From: Chitinophagales bacterium
GTDB taxonomy: Bacteria; Bacteroidota; Bacteroidia; Chitinophagales; Chitinophagaceae
DNA length: 64,000 nucleotides
Direction: 5' to 3'
Assembly (NCBI GenBank): GCA_017303835.1
Contig: JAFLBI010000001.1
Location: 2,542,001-2,606,000, forward strand
In this document: piece after piece, positions 18,171-26,772 of the stretch
How the letters are laid out: each line of letters begins with the position of its first letter
How positions within the stretch are numbered: position 1 is the first letter of the stretch
The notes under the pieces: generated by a model
What the model was told of the DNA's origin: nothing
Seen by the model: only the letters and a program-made list of their open reading frames with translations
Databases searched by the model: none
Made by a program: the position numbers and the translations under genes

Positions 18171-19895
18171 TTAATCGCCCAATACCTGAATGCGGCTTAC
18201 GGTTGTACCATGTTCATCATAGAGGTGTACGCTGCAGGCCATACATGGATCGAAGCTGTGAATGGTTCTGATAATTTCCAGTGGCAGTTTTTCATCTGCA
18301 ACCGGAGTGTCAATCAGGGATGATTCATAAGCCGACATCTGACCCTTACCATCTCTTGGTGATGCATTCCAGGTAGTAGGAACCACTAATTGATAGTTTG
18401 CAATCTTCGTATCCTCGATATTGATCCAGTGTGCGAGTGCTCCACGAGGTGCTTCTCCGTAACCAACACCTATGGCTTGCTTAGGCCAAGTAGATGGATC
18501 GAACTTGCTGGTATCAGCCATTCTGGTATCACCATTTTTGATATTGGTGATCAGTTGATTGAAGAAATCCATACCCCATCTCGCTGCCAGCTGACATTCT
18601 AAACCACGCGCTGCTGTTCTACCCAATGTGCTGAACAAGGCTGTAACAGGTACATTCAAATCAGTCAAAGCTTTGTCAACAACTTCTTTGAACTCTTCTC
18701 TGCCTCTTGCATAACCAATCAGCACGCGTGCGAGCGGACCAACTTCCATCGCATGTCCCTTCCAACGTGGTGTTTTCAGGTAGCTATATTTCTGTGTGGT
18801 ATCTAAGTGTTCAAATGGTGGTTTTGGTCCGGTGTAGTTAATCACACTTTCACCTTTCCATGGGTGCAGCCCTACATTATCGCCACCTTTGTAAGAATAC
18901 CAAGAGTGATTGATGAATTCCTGAATCTCGTCTTCTTTGCGCAGATCTACATCATGCACTTTGCTGATGTCTTTATTCAGAATGGCACCTGAAGGAAACT
19001 TATATGAAGCCGTATCACCAAATCCATTCCAAGGCAAATCGCCATAGGCCAAATAATTACCTAAGCCACCACCAATAGCGCCCCAATCTTTATAAAAAGA
19101 AGCAATGGCCATCAAATCTGGAATATAGACTTGCTCAATAAAGCGCTGACCTTCTTCCATCAGGTGTTGCACATAAGCCAGTCTTTCTGCATTGATACCA
19201 CTTACATCATCGATACCAATCGCGCAAGCCATACCACCTACCAAGTAATTAGGGTGGGGGTTCTTACCTCCGAAGATGGCATGCACTTTCACAATTTCCT
19301 TCTGCCACTCTAAGGCTTCCAGATAGTGTGCTAAAGCAAGCAAGTTTACTTCTGCAGGAAGTTTGTATGCTGGGTGTCCCCAATAACCATTTGCGAAAAT
19401 GCCGAGCTGTCCGCTCTCAACAAATTTCTTAACGCGGTTTTGTACATCAGAGAAATAACCAACAGAGCTTTTAGGCCATTTGGAAATACTTTGTGCAAGC
19501 TCAGATGTTTTTTTCGGATCTGCTTTCAGTGCATTCACCACATCTACCCAGTCCATTGCGTGCAGGTGATAGAAGTGCACTACGTGATCGTGCATGTACA
19601 AAGCACAATACATAATATTACGTACTAGCTCTGCATTAGGTGGTACTTTAATGCCCAAAGCATCTTCTACTGTTCTCACTGAAACGAGCGAGTGGATAGA
19701 CGTACACACGCCGCACACACGGCCTACAAAAGCCCAGGCGTCTCTGGGATCGCGGCCACGCAATATTTCTTCCAGCAGGCGTACCATGGTACCGCTGCTA
19801 TAGGCATCTTTGATCTTACCATTTTCGATATCTGCTTCTACGCGCAAATGGCCTTCAATCCTCGTAATGGGATCTACTACAATTCTTTTACTCAT
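18171..19895 (-). CDS. hyaB: [NiFe]-hydrogenase large subunit, group 1
   Basis: 574 residues. The N-terminal nickel ligands lie in GRVCGVCTSIHS (C61, C64) and the C-terminal ligands in FDPCMACSVH (C551, C554, H557). The 17 residues after H557 form the extension expected to be removed by the HyaD protease. The ligands are all cysteine, so it is not a [NiFeSe] enzyme. With the small subunit it oxidises H2 in the periplasm. It follows the small subunit by about 20 bp and precedes the cytochrome b. Full length, no breaks. Confidence 0.97.
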   Translation of the reverse strand: MSKRIVVDPITRIEGHLRVEADIENGKIKDAYSSGTMVRLLEEILRGRDPRDAWAFVGRVCGVCTSIHSLVSVRTVEDALGIKVPPNAELVRNIMYCALYMHDHVVHFYHLHAMDWVDVVNALKADPKKTSELAQSISKWPKSSVGYFSDVQNRVKKFVESGQLGIFANGYWGHPAYKLPAEVNLLALAHYLEALEWQKEIVKVHAIFGGKNPHPNYLVGGMACAIGIDDVSGINAERLAYVQHLMEEGQRFIEQVYIPDLMAIASFYKDWGAIGGGLGNYLAYGDLPWNGFGDTASYKFPSGAILNKDISKVHDVDLRKEDEIQEFINHSWYSYKGGDNVGLHPWKGESVINYTGPKPPFEHLDTTQKYSYLKTPRWKGHAMEVGPLARVLIGYARGREEFKEVVDKALTDLNVPVTALFSTLGRTAARGLECQLAARWGMDFFNQLITNIKNGDTRMADTSKFDPSTWPKQAIGVGYGEAPRGALAHWINIEDTKIANYQLVVPTTWNASPRDGKGQMSAYESSLIDTPVADEKLPLEIIRTIHSFDPCMACSVHLYDEHGTTVSRIQVLGD

Positions 19896-19917
19896 ATGGC
19901 TGTGAATGAAGGGTTAA

Positions 19918-21048
19918 TCAGGATTTGAGTTCTTGTTCACTTTGCTTACCCTCGTCTTCAAGGGTGCGAATCAATTTCTTCTTGCGCACATTGGTCATCA
20001 CTGCATGGCCTGCCATTGCAGCAGCAGTAACACCCAGTGCTACTTTACCAAATGTGTCTGCATTGGCTTCAATACCAAAACCTGCAAAAGAAGATGCGCG
20101 GTCGTAGAGGCGACCATTATCCCAATAGTTTTCTTCACTGCAGCCAATACAGCCGTGGCCCGACTGAATAGGGAAGCTGGTACCGTTGTTCCACTTCATC
20201 ACGCCGCAGGCATTATAGGTAGATGGCCCTTTACAACCCACTTTGTACAAGCAGTAACCCTTTTTCGCATTCTCATCATCAAAACTTTCTACGTACAGAC
20301 CTGCATCATAGAATGGACGGCGATAGCAAGTATCGTGTACACGCTTGCTATAGAAGGCTTTTGGTCGGCCAAGTGAATCCAGTTCAGGAATACGATCGAA
20401 GGTGATGAGGTGCACAATCACACCAGCCATTACTTCGCCAATGGGCGGACAACCAGGCACTTTGATCACGGGCTTGCCCTTCACTAATTTATGTATCGGT
20501 GTAGCTGAAGTAGGGTTTGGCTTGGCAGCTTGTACGCAACCATTGCTGGCGCAACTACCCCAAGCAATTACTGCTTTGGCATTCTCAGCAGCTTCTTCCA
20601 GAATCTGTAAAGATGTTTTACCACCAATCATGCAATAGACACCATCTGCTTTAGTAGGTACACTGCCTTCCACACAAAGAATGTATTCTCCTTTGTATTT
20701 CTTCATGGTATTGTGCATGGCTTCTTCTGCTTGAAAACCAGATGCAGCCATTAGTGTCTCTGTATAATCGAGTGAGATTTTATCTAATAATATATCTGCA
20801 ACGATGGGGTGAGAAGAGCGGATAAAGCTCTCACTGCAACAGGTGCATTCCTGAAAATGCAACCAGATAACAGGCACACGCGGTTTGGTTTCCATGGCTT
20901 TGGCTACCTGACCAATGGCGTTACTTTCCAGACCGATGAACGCAGCCATCATACTCGCAAACTGCAGAAAGTCGCGGCGGCTATATCCTTTGTTTTGCAC
21001 CTCTTCATAATAAGTAGGTGGCTTTCGAGTGGCAATCTCGTTAGACAT
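19918..21048 (-). CDS. hyaA: [NiFe]-hydrogenase small subunit, oxygen-tolerant (group 1d-like), Tat-exported
   Basis: 376 residues from ATG 21048; the frame opens 25 codons upstream, but the twin-arginine signal ([16 protein letters not shown], residues 22-37) is best placed from this start. The proximal-cluster region has C68, C70, C71 (ECTCCSES), C166, C171 ([10 protein letters not shown]) and C200 (PGCPP). Relative spacing equals that of the six ligands of the [4Fe-3S] cluster in E. coli Hyd-1 (17, 19, 20, 115, 120, 149). Further cysteines ([36 protein letters not shown]) serve the medial and distal clusters. A hydrophobic C-terminal anchor precedes a basic tail. First gene of the operon. 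Confidence 0.96.
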   Translation of the reverse strand: MSNEIATRKPPTYYEEVQNKGYSRRDFLQFASMMAAFIGLESNAIGQVAKAMETKPRVPVIWLHFQECTCCSESFIRSSHPIVADILLDKISLDYTETLMAASGFQAEEAMHNTMKKYKGEYILCVEGSVPTKADGVYCMIGGKTSLQILEEAAENAKAVIAWGSCASNGCVQAAKPNPTSATPIHKLVKGKPVIKVPGCPPIGEVMAGVIVHLITFDRIPELDSLGRPKAFYSKRVHDTCYRRPFYDAGLYVESFDDENAKKGYCLYKVGCKGPSTYNACGVMKWNNGTSFPIQSGHGCIGCSEENYWDNGRLYDRASSFAGFGIEANADTFGKVALGVTAAAMAGHAVMTNVRKKKLIRTLEDEGKQSEQELKS

Positions 21049-21132
21049 GTTGGTTGTTTTAAGGGATAAAAAGGGTATTGTAAAGTAGACATCTCTTTTA
21101 CGATAGTGTATGAGCATTATCATTGTTCAAAG

Positions 21133-21144
21133 TGATTTTTATCA
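21133..21144. promoter_or_regulatory. Fnr-type palindrome TGAT-TTTT-ATCA between the divergent hydrogenase and hyp operons
   Basis: It matches the Crp/Fnr-family core TGAT-N4-ATCA. Its centre (21138.5) is about 90 bp before the hyaA ATG and about 67 bp before the ATG at 21206, distances compatible with activation in both directions. An almost identical palindrome lies between the nos operon and the fnr-like gene (38732-38743). Confidence 0.6.
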
Positions 21145-21205
21145 TGTTTCCCGCTACAGAATATTTCTACTTTGAATAACCAATCATAGTTAAAACAGCT
21201 ATCAT

Positions 21206-21400
21206 ATGAAGCGATTGCTTGCCCTTACAACAGCCGTCCTGCCTTTGTTCGCAATGGCACATCCCGGACATGGTGAACATGATGGTTATACCATCATTCA
21301 CTATTTCATTGAACCACAACATGCTATCATTACACTAGGCGTGATGACTGCAGCGATTGTGTTGATTATGCGTGAGCGTAGAAAAAAGAGAACAGTATAA
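21206..21400 (+). CDS. 64-residue His-rich membrane protein, mini HupE-like
   Basis: Signal peptide (MKRLLALTTAVLPLFAMA), then HPGHGEHDGY, then one TM helix (AIITLGVMTAAIVLIM) and a basic cytoplasmic tail (RERRKKRTV). HupE/UreJ nickel-cobalt permeases begin their mature part with H-P-G-H and a first TM of the type F-x-HP-x-x-G-x-DH-x-LA. Here HYFIEPQHAIITLGV resembles that helix, but the remaining helices are absent. It is the first gene of the hyp operon, 2 bp before hypA. A role in metal capture or hydrogenase assembly is inference. No truncation mark is visible; the short length seems native. Confidence 0.7.
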   Translation: MKRLLALTTAVLPLFAMAHPGHGEHDGYTIIHYFIEPQHAIITLGVMTAAIVLIMRERRKKRTV

Positions 21401-21402
21401 AT

Positions 21403-21756
21403 ATGCATGAACTCTCTATTGTGATGAGCATTGTGCAGATCGCTACCAAAGAAGCGAATCGCAATGGTGCGTCCATAGTAGATGAAATTGAATTGGATAT
21501 AGGTGTACTTAGTAATGTGGAAATGGATTCTTTTGATTTTGCCTGGCAACAAGGCGTAAAGAATACAGTACTGCAACATGCAGTGCGTCAGGTAAATCGC
21601 ATTCCGGGCAAGGGAAGATGTCTGGATTGTGCTACTGAGTTCCCCATGCAACAGTTATATGATGCTTGCCCTGCTTGCGATAGCCAGCTGGTAGACATAC
21701 TGAGTGGAAAGGAATTGAGTGTAAAAACCTTATTGGTGCCTGATACGGCATCGTGA
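21403..21756 (+). CDS. hypA: hydrogenase maturation nickel metallochaperone HypA
   Basis: 117 residues. It starts MHELSI, in which His2 is the nickel ligand. The zinc site has two CxxC pairs (C73/C76 in GRCLDC and C89/C92 in CPAC). HypA delivers nickel to the large subunit together with HypB. Followed 16 bp later by hypB. Confidence 0.96.
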   Translation: MHELSIVMSIVQIATKEANRNGASIVDEIELDIGVLSNVEMDSFDFAWQQGVKNTVLQHAVRQVNRIPGKGRCLDCATEFPMQQLYDACPACDSQLVDILSGKELSVKTLLVPDTAS

Positions 21757-21772
21757 TCTTAAATGTTCTGTT

Positions 21773-22501
21773 ATGTGTGCAACCTGTGGATGCGGTCCTG
21801 AATCGCATCATCATCATGGGCATGATCATACTCATGCATCCGGTAAAAAAATTGTGGAGGTGGAGAAGGATATTCTTCACGAGAACAATCTATTGGCCCA
21901 GCGTAACCGCGGATTTTTTGAGGGCCGCAATATTCTTGCATTGAATCTGGTGAGTTCACCGGGTTCAGGTAAAACCAGCTTATTAGAGCGAACGCTTACA
22001 GATATGAAAGGTGAGCTCAGCTTCGCTGTGATTGAGGGCGATCAGCAAACAACCAATGATGCAGATCGTATTCATGCAACAGGTACCAAAGTAACACAAA
22101 TCAATACCGGCAAGGGTTGTCACCTGGATGCGCATATGGTACTGCATGCGGTGCAGGGTATGAAGCTGGAAGCAGATTCTGTTTTATTTATTGAGAATGT
22201 GGGCAATCTGGTTTGCCCGGCCATGTTTGATCTTGGCGAAGCAGAACGTGTAGTGGTGATTAGTGTAACTGAAGGTGAGGATAAGCCGCTGAAATATCCG
22301 GATATGTTTCACTCCTCTACGCTTTGCATCATCAATAAAATTGATCTGCTGCCCTATGTACGCTTTGATGTGGATAAGGCAAAGCAGTATGCCCGACAAG
22401 TAAATCCATCATTAGAAATCATTGAACTGAGTTGTATGAGTGGGGAAGGAATGACAGCCTGGTATGAATGGCTGAAAAGTAAAGTATTGCAACCCGCATA
22501 A
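21773..22501 (+). CDS. hypB: hydrogenase nickel incorporation GTPase HypB
   Basis: 242 residues. The N-terminal CATCGCG (C2, C5, C7) is the high-affinity nickel motif; a short histidine-rich stretch (SHHHHGHDHTHA) follows. The GTPase Walker A is SSPGSGKTSL (about residues 61-70), and the metal-binding GC-H pair is in GKGCHLDAHM. NKIDLL is the guanine-specificity motif. The His stretch is short compared with the nickel-storing rhizobial HypB. In the hyp operon between hypA and hypF (3 bp gap). Confidence 0.96.
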   Translation: MCATCGCGPESHHHHGHDHTHASGKKIVEVEKDILHENNLLAQRNRGFFEGRNILALNLVSSPGSGKTSLLERTLTDMKGELSFAVIEGDQQTTNDADRIHATGTKVTQINTGKGCHLDAHMVLHAVQGMKLEADSVLFIENVGNLVCPAMFDLGEAERVVVISVTEGEDKPLKYPDMFHSSTLCIINKIDLLPYVRFDVDKAKQYARQVNPSLEIIELSCMSGEGMTAWYEWLKSKVLQPA

Positions 22502-22504
22502 TGT

Positions 22505-24865
22505 ATGCAGACCTATCATATCCATATCACCGGTCAGGTACAAGGCGTAGGCTTTCGCCCGCATGTGCATCGTTTGGCGGTACAACTGGGTGTTAGTGGT
22601 ACTGTCTGTAATGGTTCAGACGGGGTGCATATTGATTGTATGGGTGATGAGGATACGGTACATGCTTTTTTTCATGAATTGGTTTTGCATCCACCTGCAA
22701 TGGCGCTGATTACAGATGCTGCTATGCAGCAAACCAATCTGCCTTTAAATGAAGGTTTTTACATTATTGAGAGTCATGCCGGGGCAGCAACAGATATATT
22801 GATTACACCTGATATCGCACCTTGTGCTGCTTGCAAGCGAGAACTTCGCGATACGGATAACAGGCGTTATCAATATGCTTTTACTACCTGTGTGCATTGC
22901 GGTCCGCGTTATTCTATTATTCAATCTGTTCCTTACGATCGTGCTGCTACAACGATGGCATCATTGGATACCTGCATGGCCTGTGATGAGGAATACAACA
23001 GCCTGCATAATAGAAGGTATCATAGTCAAACCAATTCTTGTCCCAATTGTGCCATTCAGCTGCATTTTTATCACGCAGATGGAAGTGAAGCCAGCTTGGA
23101 ACAGGAATCAGTTCCTGAAGCTGTGATTGATGCACTGAAAGCAGGCAAGATACTAGCAGTTAAAGGTGTAGGTGGTTATCTCTTATTGTGTGATGCCACC
23201 AATGAGTTGGTAATTAACCGACTTCGACAGCGTAAGCAAAGACCCGCTAAACCTTTTGCGTTGTTGTATGCAGACATCAATATGCTGCAGGCCGATGTGC
23301 AACTCAAGCCCTATGAAGTAAATGCATTGCAGGATAAAGCAGCACCAATTGTGTTGTGTCATATAAAAACAAACCCTGAAAACAACCTTGCTATAGCAGC
23401 TATTGCGCCAGGACTGCCATCCATCGGCGCGATGCTGCCTCCATCGCCACTGCTTCAATTGATTGCAGATGGCTTTGGTAAACCGCTGGTGGCCACCAGT
23501 GCCAATCTCAGCGGCTCTCCGATTGTGTATGATGATGTACAGGCCCGAAACTGGCTGGGGAGTTTTGCGGATGCCATCATCAGCTATGACCGTATGATTA
23601 CGGCACCACAGGATGATAGTGTACTGCAGTTCACGGATCACGGACAGAAAATTTTGTTGAGAAGAAGTCGTGGATTAGCACCCAACTATCATCCTGTTCC
23701 TTTTGATGCACAGCAAGCAATTTTGGCAACCGGTGCAGAATTAAAAAGTGCTTTTGCCATCACGAAGAATAGCCGATTATTTGTAAGTCAGTTTCTGGGC
23801 GATCAATCAAGCGTGGAAGCGCAGGATAGTTTTGCGCATACCTATCAGCAAATAGCTGATTTGCTTCAGTTTAAACCAACACTTATACTGGCCGATGCAC
23901 ATCCTGGTTATAGCGTGCAACTGCTTGCCAGAGAACTCGCTACGAATCAGCATGTACCCATTGAATTGGTGCAACATCATGAAGCACATTTTGCCGCAGT
24001 ATTGGCAGAAAATAATTTATTGAATAAAGCGAATCCGGTACTTGGTTTTATCTGGGATGGAACTGGTTACGGGCATGATCAACAAATATGGGGCGGCGAA
24101 TTGTTCTTGTATGAGCGGGGTAGTATGGAGCGCATCGCGCAGTTGGATTATTTCCCGCAGTTGATGGGTGATAAGATGAGTAAAGAACCTCGCTTGAGTG
24201 CTTTGAGTTTATTAGCTGCATTGCCCGTAAAACAACATTGGTTGAAATCCTTGTTTACGGAAACGGAGTGGCATTATTATCAACAGCAATTACAGCAACC
24301 CGGATTATTGCAAACTAGCAGTATGGGTAGATTGATTGATGCGGTTTCCTGTATGTTGGGTGTATGCACGAAGAATACTTATGAAGGCGAAGCTGCCATG
24401 AAACTGGAAGCATTAGCGAAACAATATGATCAGCAAGGCTATGATTATTACAGTATGCCTTTGATAGATGGTAAATGGTATTGGCAGCAGTTATTGGAAG
24501 AACTGATTGAAGATTGGTTACAAAAAGAAATGCCTGCAGCTATTGCCTGGAAGTTTTTTAATTCATTGGTAAAAGCTATTGCAGAAGCAGCACATCAGCT
24601 GAGTATTGATGATCTGGCTTTTAGTGGTGGTGTATTTCAAAATGCTTTACTGACAGATTTAATTGTTCAGCAGTTGCAATACAAGCGCAGACTGCATTTT
24701 CATCAACAGTTAAGCCCAAATGACGAATGTATTGGATTTGGGCAATTGGCTTGGTGGCAGGCGATTGGTAAACAGCAGCATGCAAAGGCGATGCAAATGA
24801 GTGCTTACACAAAAAACTATAAACAATCCAACTATGTGTCTGGCAATACCTGGGAAATTGATTGA
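22505..24865 (+). CDS. hypF: carbamoyltransferase HypF
   Basis: 786 residues. Domains in order: acylphosphatase (GQVQGVGFRPHVHRLA, residues 8-23); two zinc-finger-like modules (CAACKRELRDTDNRRY, CVHCGPRYS, CMACDEEYNS, CPNC); a YrdC-like domain (AVKGVGGYLLLCDATN); and a Kae1-like C-terminal domain with histidines in VQHHEAHFAAV and the block DDLAFSGGVFQNALL. HypF makes the carbamoyl group that HypE turns into the CN ligands of the NiFe site. Its last 32 bp overlap the start of hypC, a tight translational coupling. Confidence 0.96.
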   Translation: MQTYHIHITGQVQGVGFRPHVHRLAVQLGVSGTVCNGSDGVHIDCMGDEDTVHAFFHELVLHPPAMALITDAAMQQTNLPLNEGFYIIESHAGAATDILITPDIAPCAACKRELRDTDNRRYQYAFTTCVHCGPRYSIIQSVPYDRAATTMASLDTCMACDEEYNSLHNRRYHSQTNSCPNCAIQLHFYHADGSEASLEQESVPEAVIDALKAGKILAVKGVGGYLLLCDATNELVINRLRQRKQRPAKPFALLYADINMLQADVQLKPYEVNALQDKAAPIVLCHIKTNPENNLAIAAIAPGLPSIGAMLPPSPLLQLIADGFGKPLVATSANLSGSPIVYDDVQARNWLGSFADAIISYDRMITAPQDDSVLQFTDHGQKILLRRSRGLAPNYHPVPFDAQQAILATGAELKSAFAITKNSRLFVSQFLGDQSSVEAQDSFAHTYQQIADLLQFKPTLILADAHPGYSVQLLARELATNQHVPIELVQHHEAHFAAVLAENNLLNKANPVLGFIWDGTGYGHDQQIWGGELFLYERGSMERIAQLDYFPQLMGDKMSKEPRLSALSLLAALPVKQHWLKSLFTETEWHYYQQQLQQPGLLQTSSMGRLIDAVSCMLGVCTKNTYEGEAAMKLEALAKQYDQQGYDYYSMPLIDGKWYWQQLLEELIEDWLQKEMPAAIAWKFFNSLVKAIAEAAHQLSIDDLAFSGGVFQNALLTDLIVQQLQYKRRLHFHQQLSPNDECIGFGQLAWWQAIGKQQHAKAMQMSAYTKNYKQSNYVSGNTWEID

Positions 24866-25082
24866 GATCACTGCACAGCTGGATGAGCTGTTCCGCAAAG
24901 GAAAAGTGTCTTTTGGTGGTATCATCAAGGAAGTGAATTTGTATATGGTTCCTGAAGCCAAGCCTGGCGACTATGTATTGGTGCATGTTGGTGCAGCCAT
25001 TAGTGTGGTAGATGAAGCTGAGGCGAAGAAGACGTTTGATTATCTAAAGCAAATGGGGGAAGTCGAAGAGTTGGAACAATGA
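24834..25082 (+). CDS. hypC: HypC/HybG hydrogenase assembly chaperone
   Basis: 82 residues. The start was chosen at ATG 24834 because the family begins MCLAIPGK, with the essential Cys2; the open frame extends 11 codons further up, inside hypF. It scaffolds Fe(CN)2CO assembly with HypD and docks on the large-subunit precursor. The TGA stop (25080-25082) is directly joined to the first unit of an 8-bp tandem repeat, whose units also begin TGA in this phase. Confidence 0.95.
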   Translation: MCLAIPGKLIEITAQLDELFRKGKVSFGGIIKEVNLYMVPEAKPGDYVLVHVGAAISVVDEAEAKKTFDYLKQMGEVEELEQ

Positions 25083-25146
25083 GTGAATGAGTGAATGAGT
25101 GAATGATAGGATGATAGAGTGATAGAATGATAGAATGATAAGATGG
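25083..25146 (+). repeat. octanucleotide tandem array, left copy (8 units, GTGAATGA/TAGAATGA)
   Basis: Eight consecutive 8-bp units: GTGAATGA three times, then TAGGATGA, TAGAGTGA, TAGAATGA twice and TAAGATGG. The array starts immediately at the hypC stop codon. It is the inverted counterpart of the array at 25593-25659, with the S23-family gene in between. Confidence 0.9.
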
Positions 25147-25211
25147 GTGGTAGTTTTATAGCAGCTGGTTTTGATCATCATTTGTATACTTTTTCTGTTC
25201 GAAGTAGATTG

Positions 25212-25592
25212 ATGGAAAAAGTGATGGAAGCCAAAAGTTCTTTCATAGAAGTATTAAAGGACAGAACAAAGCAATTGTCGATACAGGTTATTCAGCTCTA
25301 TGGGCAATTGAATAAGACAGATGAGGGACGTATTATGGGCAGGCAGTTGTTGCGAAGTGCCAGCTCTGCTGCGGCAAACTATCGCGCTACTTGCAGGGCT
25401 AGATCAAAAGCTGAGTTTTATGCCAAATTGAGCATTGTTATTGAAGAAATGGATGAAACCTTGTTTTGGCTAGAACTATTGGAGGAATCGGGTATACATC
25501 AGTCAGCGGGTTTAAAAATAATAAAAGATGAAGCGGATTCTTTGGTTCGGATATTGTCAAAAGCTCGGAAAACCGCATCAATAAACAAATAA
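25212..25592 (+). CDS. four-helix-bundle protein (S23 / 23S rRNA intervening-sequence protein family)
   Basis: About 126 residues from ATG 25212 (MEKVMEAKSSF). The frame is open from an ATG at 25143, but that start overlaps the repeat array and adds residues unlike the family; ATG 25224 is also possible. The family signature is GRQLLRSASSAAANYRATCRA followed by a helix SKAEFYAKLSIVIEEMDETLFWLELL. The proteins form four-helix bundles; members are encoded in 23S rRNA intervening sequences of some bacteria and are related in fold to Avd of diversity-generating retroelements. The function is unknown. It interrupts the hyp operon between hypC and hypD, bracketed by inverted octamer arrays, so it looks like an inserted cassette unrelated to hydrogenase assembly. 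Confidence 0.85.
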   Translation: MEKVMEAKSSFIEVLKDRTKQLSIQVIQLYGQLNKTDEGRIMGRQLLRSASSAAANYRATCRARSKAEFYAKLSIVIEEMDETLFWLELLEESGIHQSAGLKIIKDEADSLVRILSKARKTASINK

Positions 25593-25659
25593 CATTCAGT
25601 CATTCTTAATTCATCACTCACCCATCCACTCATTCTATCATTCATTCATCCAATCATTG
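25593..25659 (-). repeat. octanucleotide tandem array, right copy (inverted relative to the left)
   Basis: Eight degenerate 8-bp units on the plus strand: CATTCAGT, CATTCTTA, ATTCATCA, CTCACCCA, TCCACTCA, TTCTATCA, TTCATTCA, TCCAATCA, then TTG. Read on the minus strand these are TGAATGA/TGATAGA units like the left array. It starts right after the S23 gene stop and ends 2 bp before the hypD ATG. Confidence 0.9.
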
Positions 25660-25661
25660 TT

Positions 25662-26771
25662 ATGAAGTTCTTATCTGAATATAGAGATCCCGAAATGGTG
25701 CATGCTTATACAGCTGAGCTGCATCGCATCACATCACGTCCTTGGACCTTGATGGAAATTTGTGGCGGACAAACCCATAGTCTCGTAAAGAATGGCTTGT
25801 TGGATATGTTGCCTAAGCAAATCACCATGGTGCATGGTCCCGGTTGCCCAGTATGTGTAACCAGTGTTAGTGTGATTGATGAAGCAATTTGGCTAGCACA
25901 GCAACCAAACGTGATTTTGTGCTCTTTCGGTGATATGCTGCGTGTGCCTGGTAGTACTATCAGCTTATTGGAAGCCAAAGCACAGGGTGCAGATGTGCGT
26001 ATTTTGTATTCACCTTTGGAAGCAGTGGAATTAGCACAACAGCATCCCGATAAGCAAGTGGTATTTTTTGCTGTAGGTTTTGAAACTACTGCACCTGCCA
26101 ATGCATTGAGTGTGGTACACGCGGCCGAATTGGGCTTACATAATTACAGCATTCTTGCATCGCATGTATTGGTACCACCCGCCATGGAAGCCATCTTAGG
26201 TGATCCTGAAAATAAGATTGATGCTTTTCTTGCTGCCGGACATGTTTGCACCATCATGGGTACAGAAGAGTATGATCCTATTGCAGAGAAATACCAAACA
26301 CCAATTGTGGTAACAGGTTTTGAACCGGTGGATTTGCTGCAAGGCATCTTAATGGCTGTACAACAGCTAGAGAAAGGCGAATGGAAAGTAGAAAATCAAT
26401 ATGCGCGCAGTGTACAGCGTGAGGGTAATCGCATGGCGCAGGATACCATTCAGCAAGTATTTGCAGTGAGTGATCGAGTATGGAGAGGTATTGGCAATAT
26501 CCCGCAAAGCGGCTATGAAGTAAATACCCGTTACCAGAAATACAATGCACGATTAAAATTCAATATTGATTTGGTAGCAGCAGAGGAGAATAAGGATTGT
26601 ATTAGCGGAGATATTATGAAGGGACTGAAAAAGCCTTTTCAATGTCCCAACTTTGGAACTCGTTGCAAACCCGAGCATCCACTCGGTGCACCTATGGTGA
26701 GTAGCGAAGGCGCTTGTGCGGCTTATTATCAGTATAGCGGACAGGTAAGTGAAATAATTGAAACCGTTTAG
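25662..26771 (+). CDS. hypD: hydrogenase formation protein HypD
   Basis: 369 residues. Conserved cysteine blocks: MEICGGQTH (about residue 34), HGPGCPVCVT (about residues 60-70) and the C-terminal [4Fe-4S] region CPNFGTRCKPEHPLGAPMVS with EGACAAYY. With HypC it assembles the Fe(CN)2CO moiety. The ATG lies only 2 bp after the right octamer array, so no conventional ribosome-binding site is visible other than the array itself. One bp separates its stop from the hypE start. Confidence 0.96.
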   Translation: MKFLSEYRDPEMVHAYTAELHRITSRPWTLMEICGGQTHSLVKNGLLDMLPKQITMVHGPGCPVCVTSVSVIDEAIWLAQQPNVILCSFGDMLRVPGSTISLLEAKAQGADVRILYSPLEAVELAQQHPDKQVVFFAVGFETTAPANALSVVHAAELGLHNYSILASHVLVPPAMEAILGDPENKIDAFLAAGHVCTIMGTEEYDPIAEKYQTPIVVTGFEPVDLLQGILMAVQQLEKGEWKVENQYARSVQREGNRMAQDTIQQVFAVSDRVWRGIGNIPQSGYEVNTRYQKYNARLKFNIDLVAAEENKDCISGDIMKGLKKPFQCPNFGTRCKPEHPLGAPMVSSEGACAAYYQYSGQVSEIIETV

Positions 26772-26772
26772 T

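Noticed and set aside
18171-21048. [NiFeSe] hydrogenase (prompted by the selD gene)
   Set aside because: All four nickel ligands of the large subunit are ordinary cysteines; no in-frame TGA is needed.
25212-25592. Avd component of a diversity-generating retroelement
   Set aside because: The fold is related, but there is no reverse transcriptase, template repeat or variable repeat in the window.
25083-25659. CRISPR-like array
   Set aside because: Repeats are contiguous 8-bp units without spacers, and no cas gene is present.
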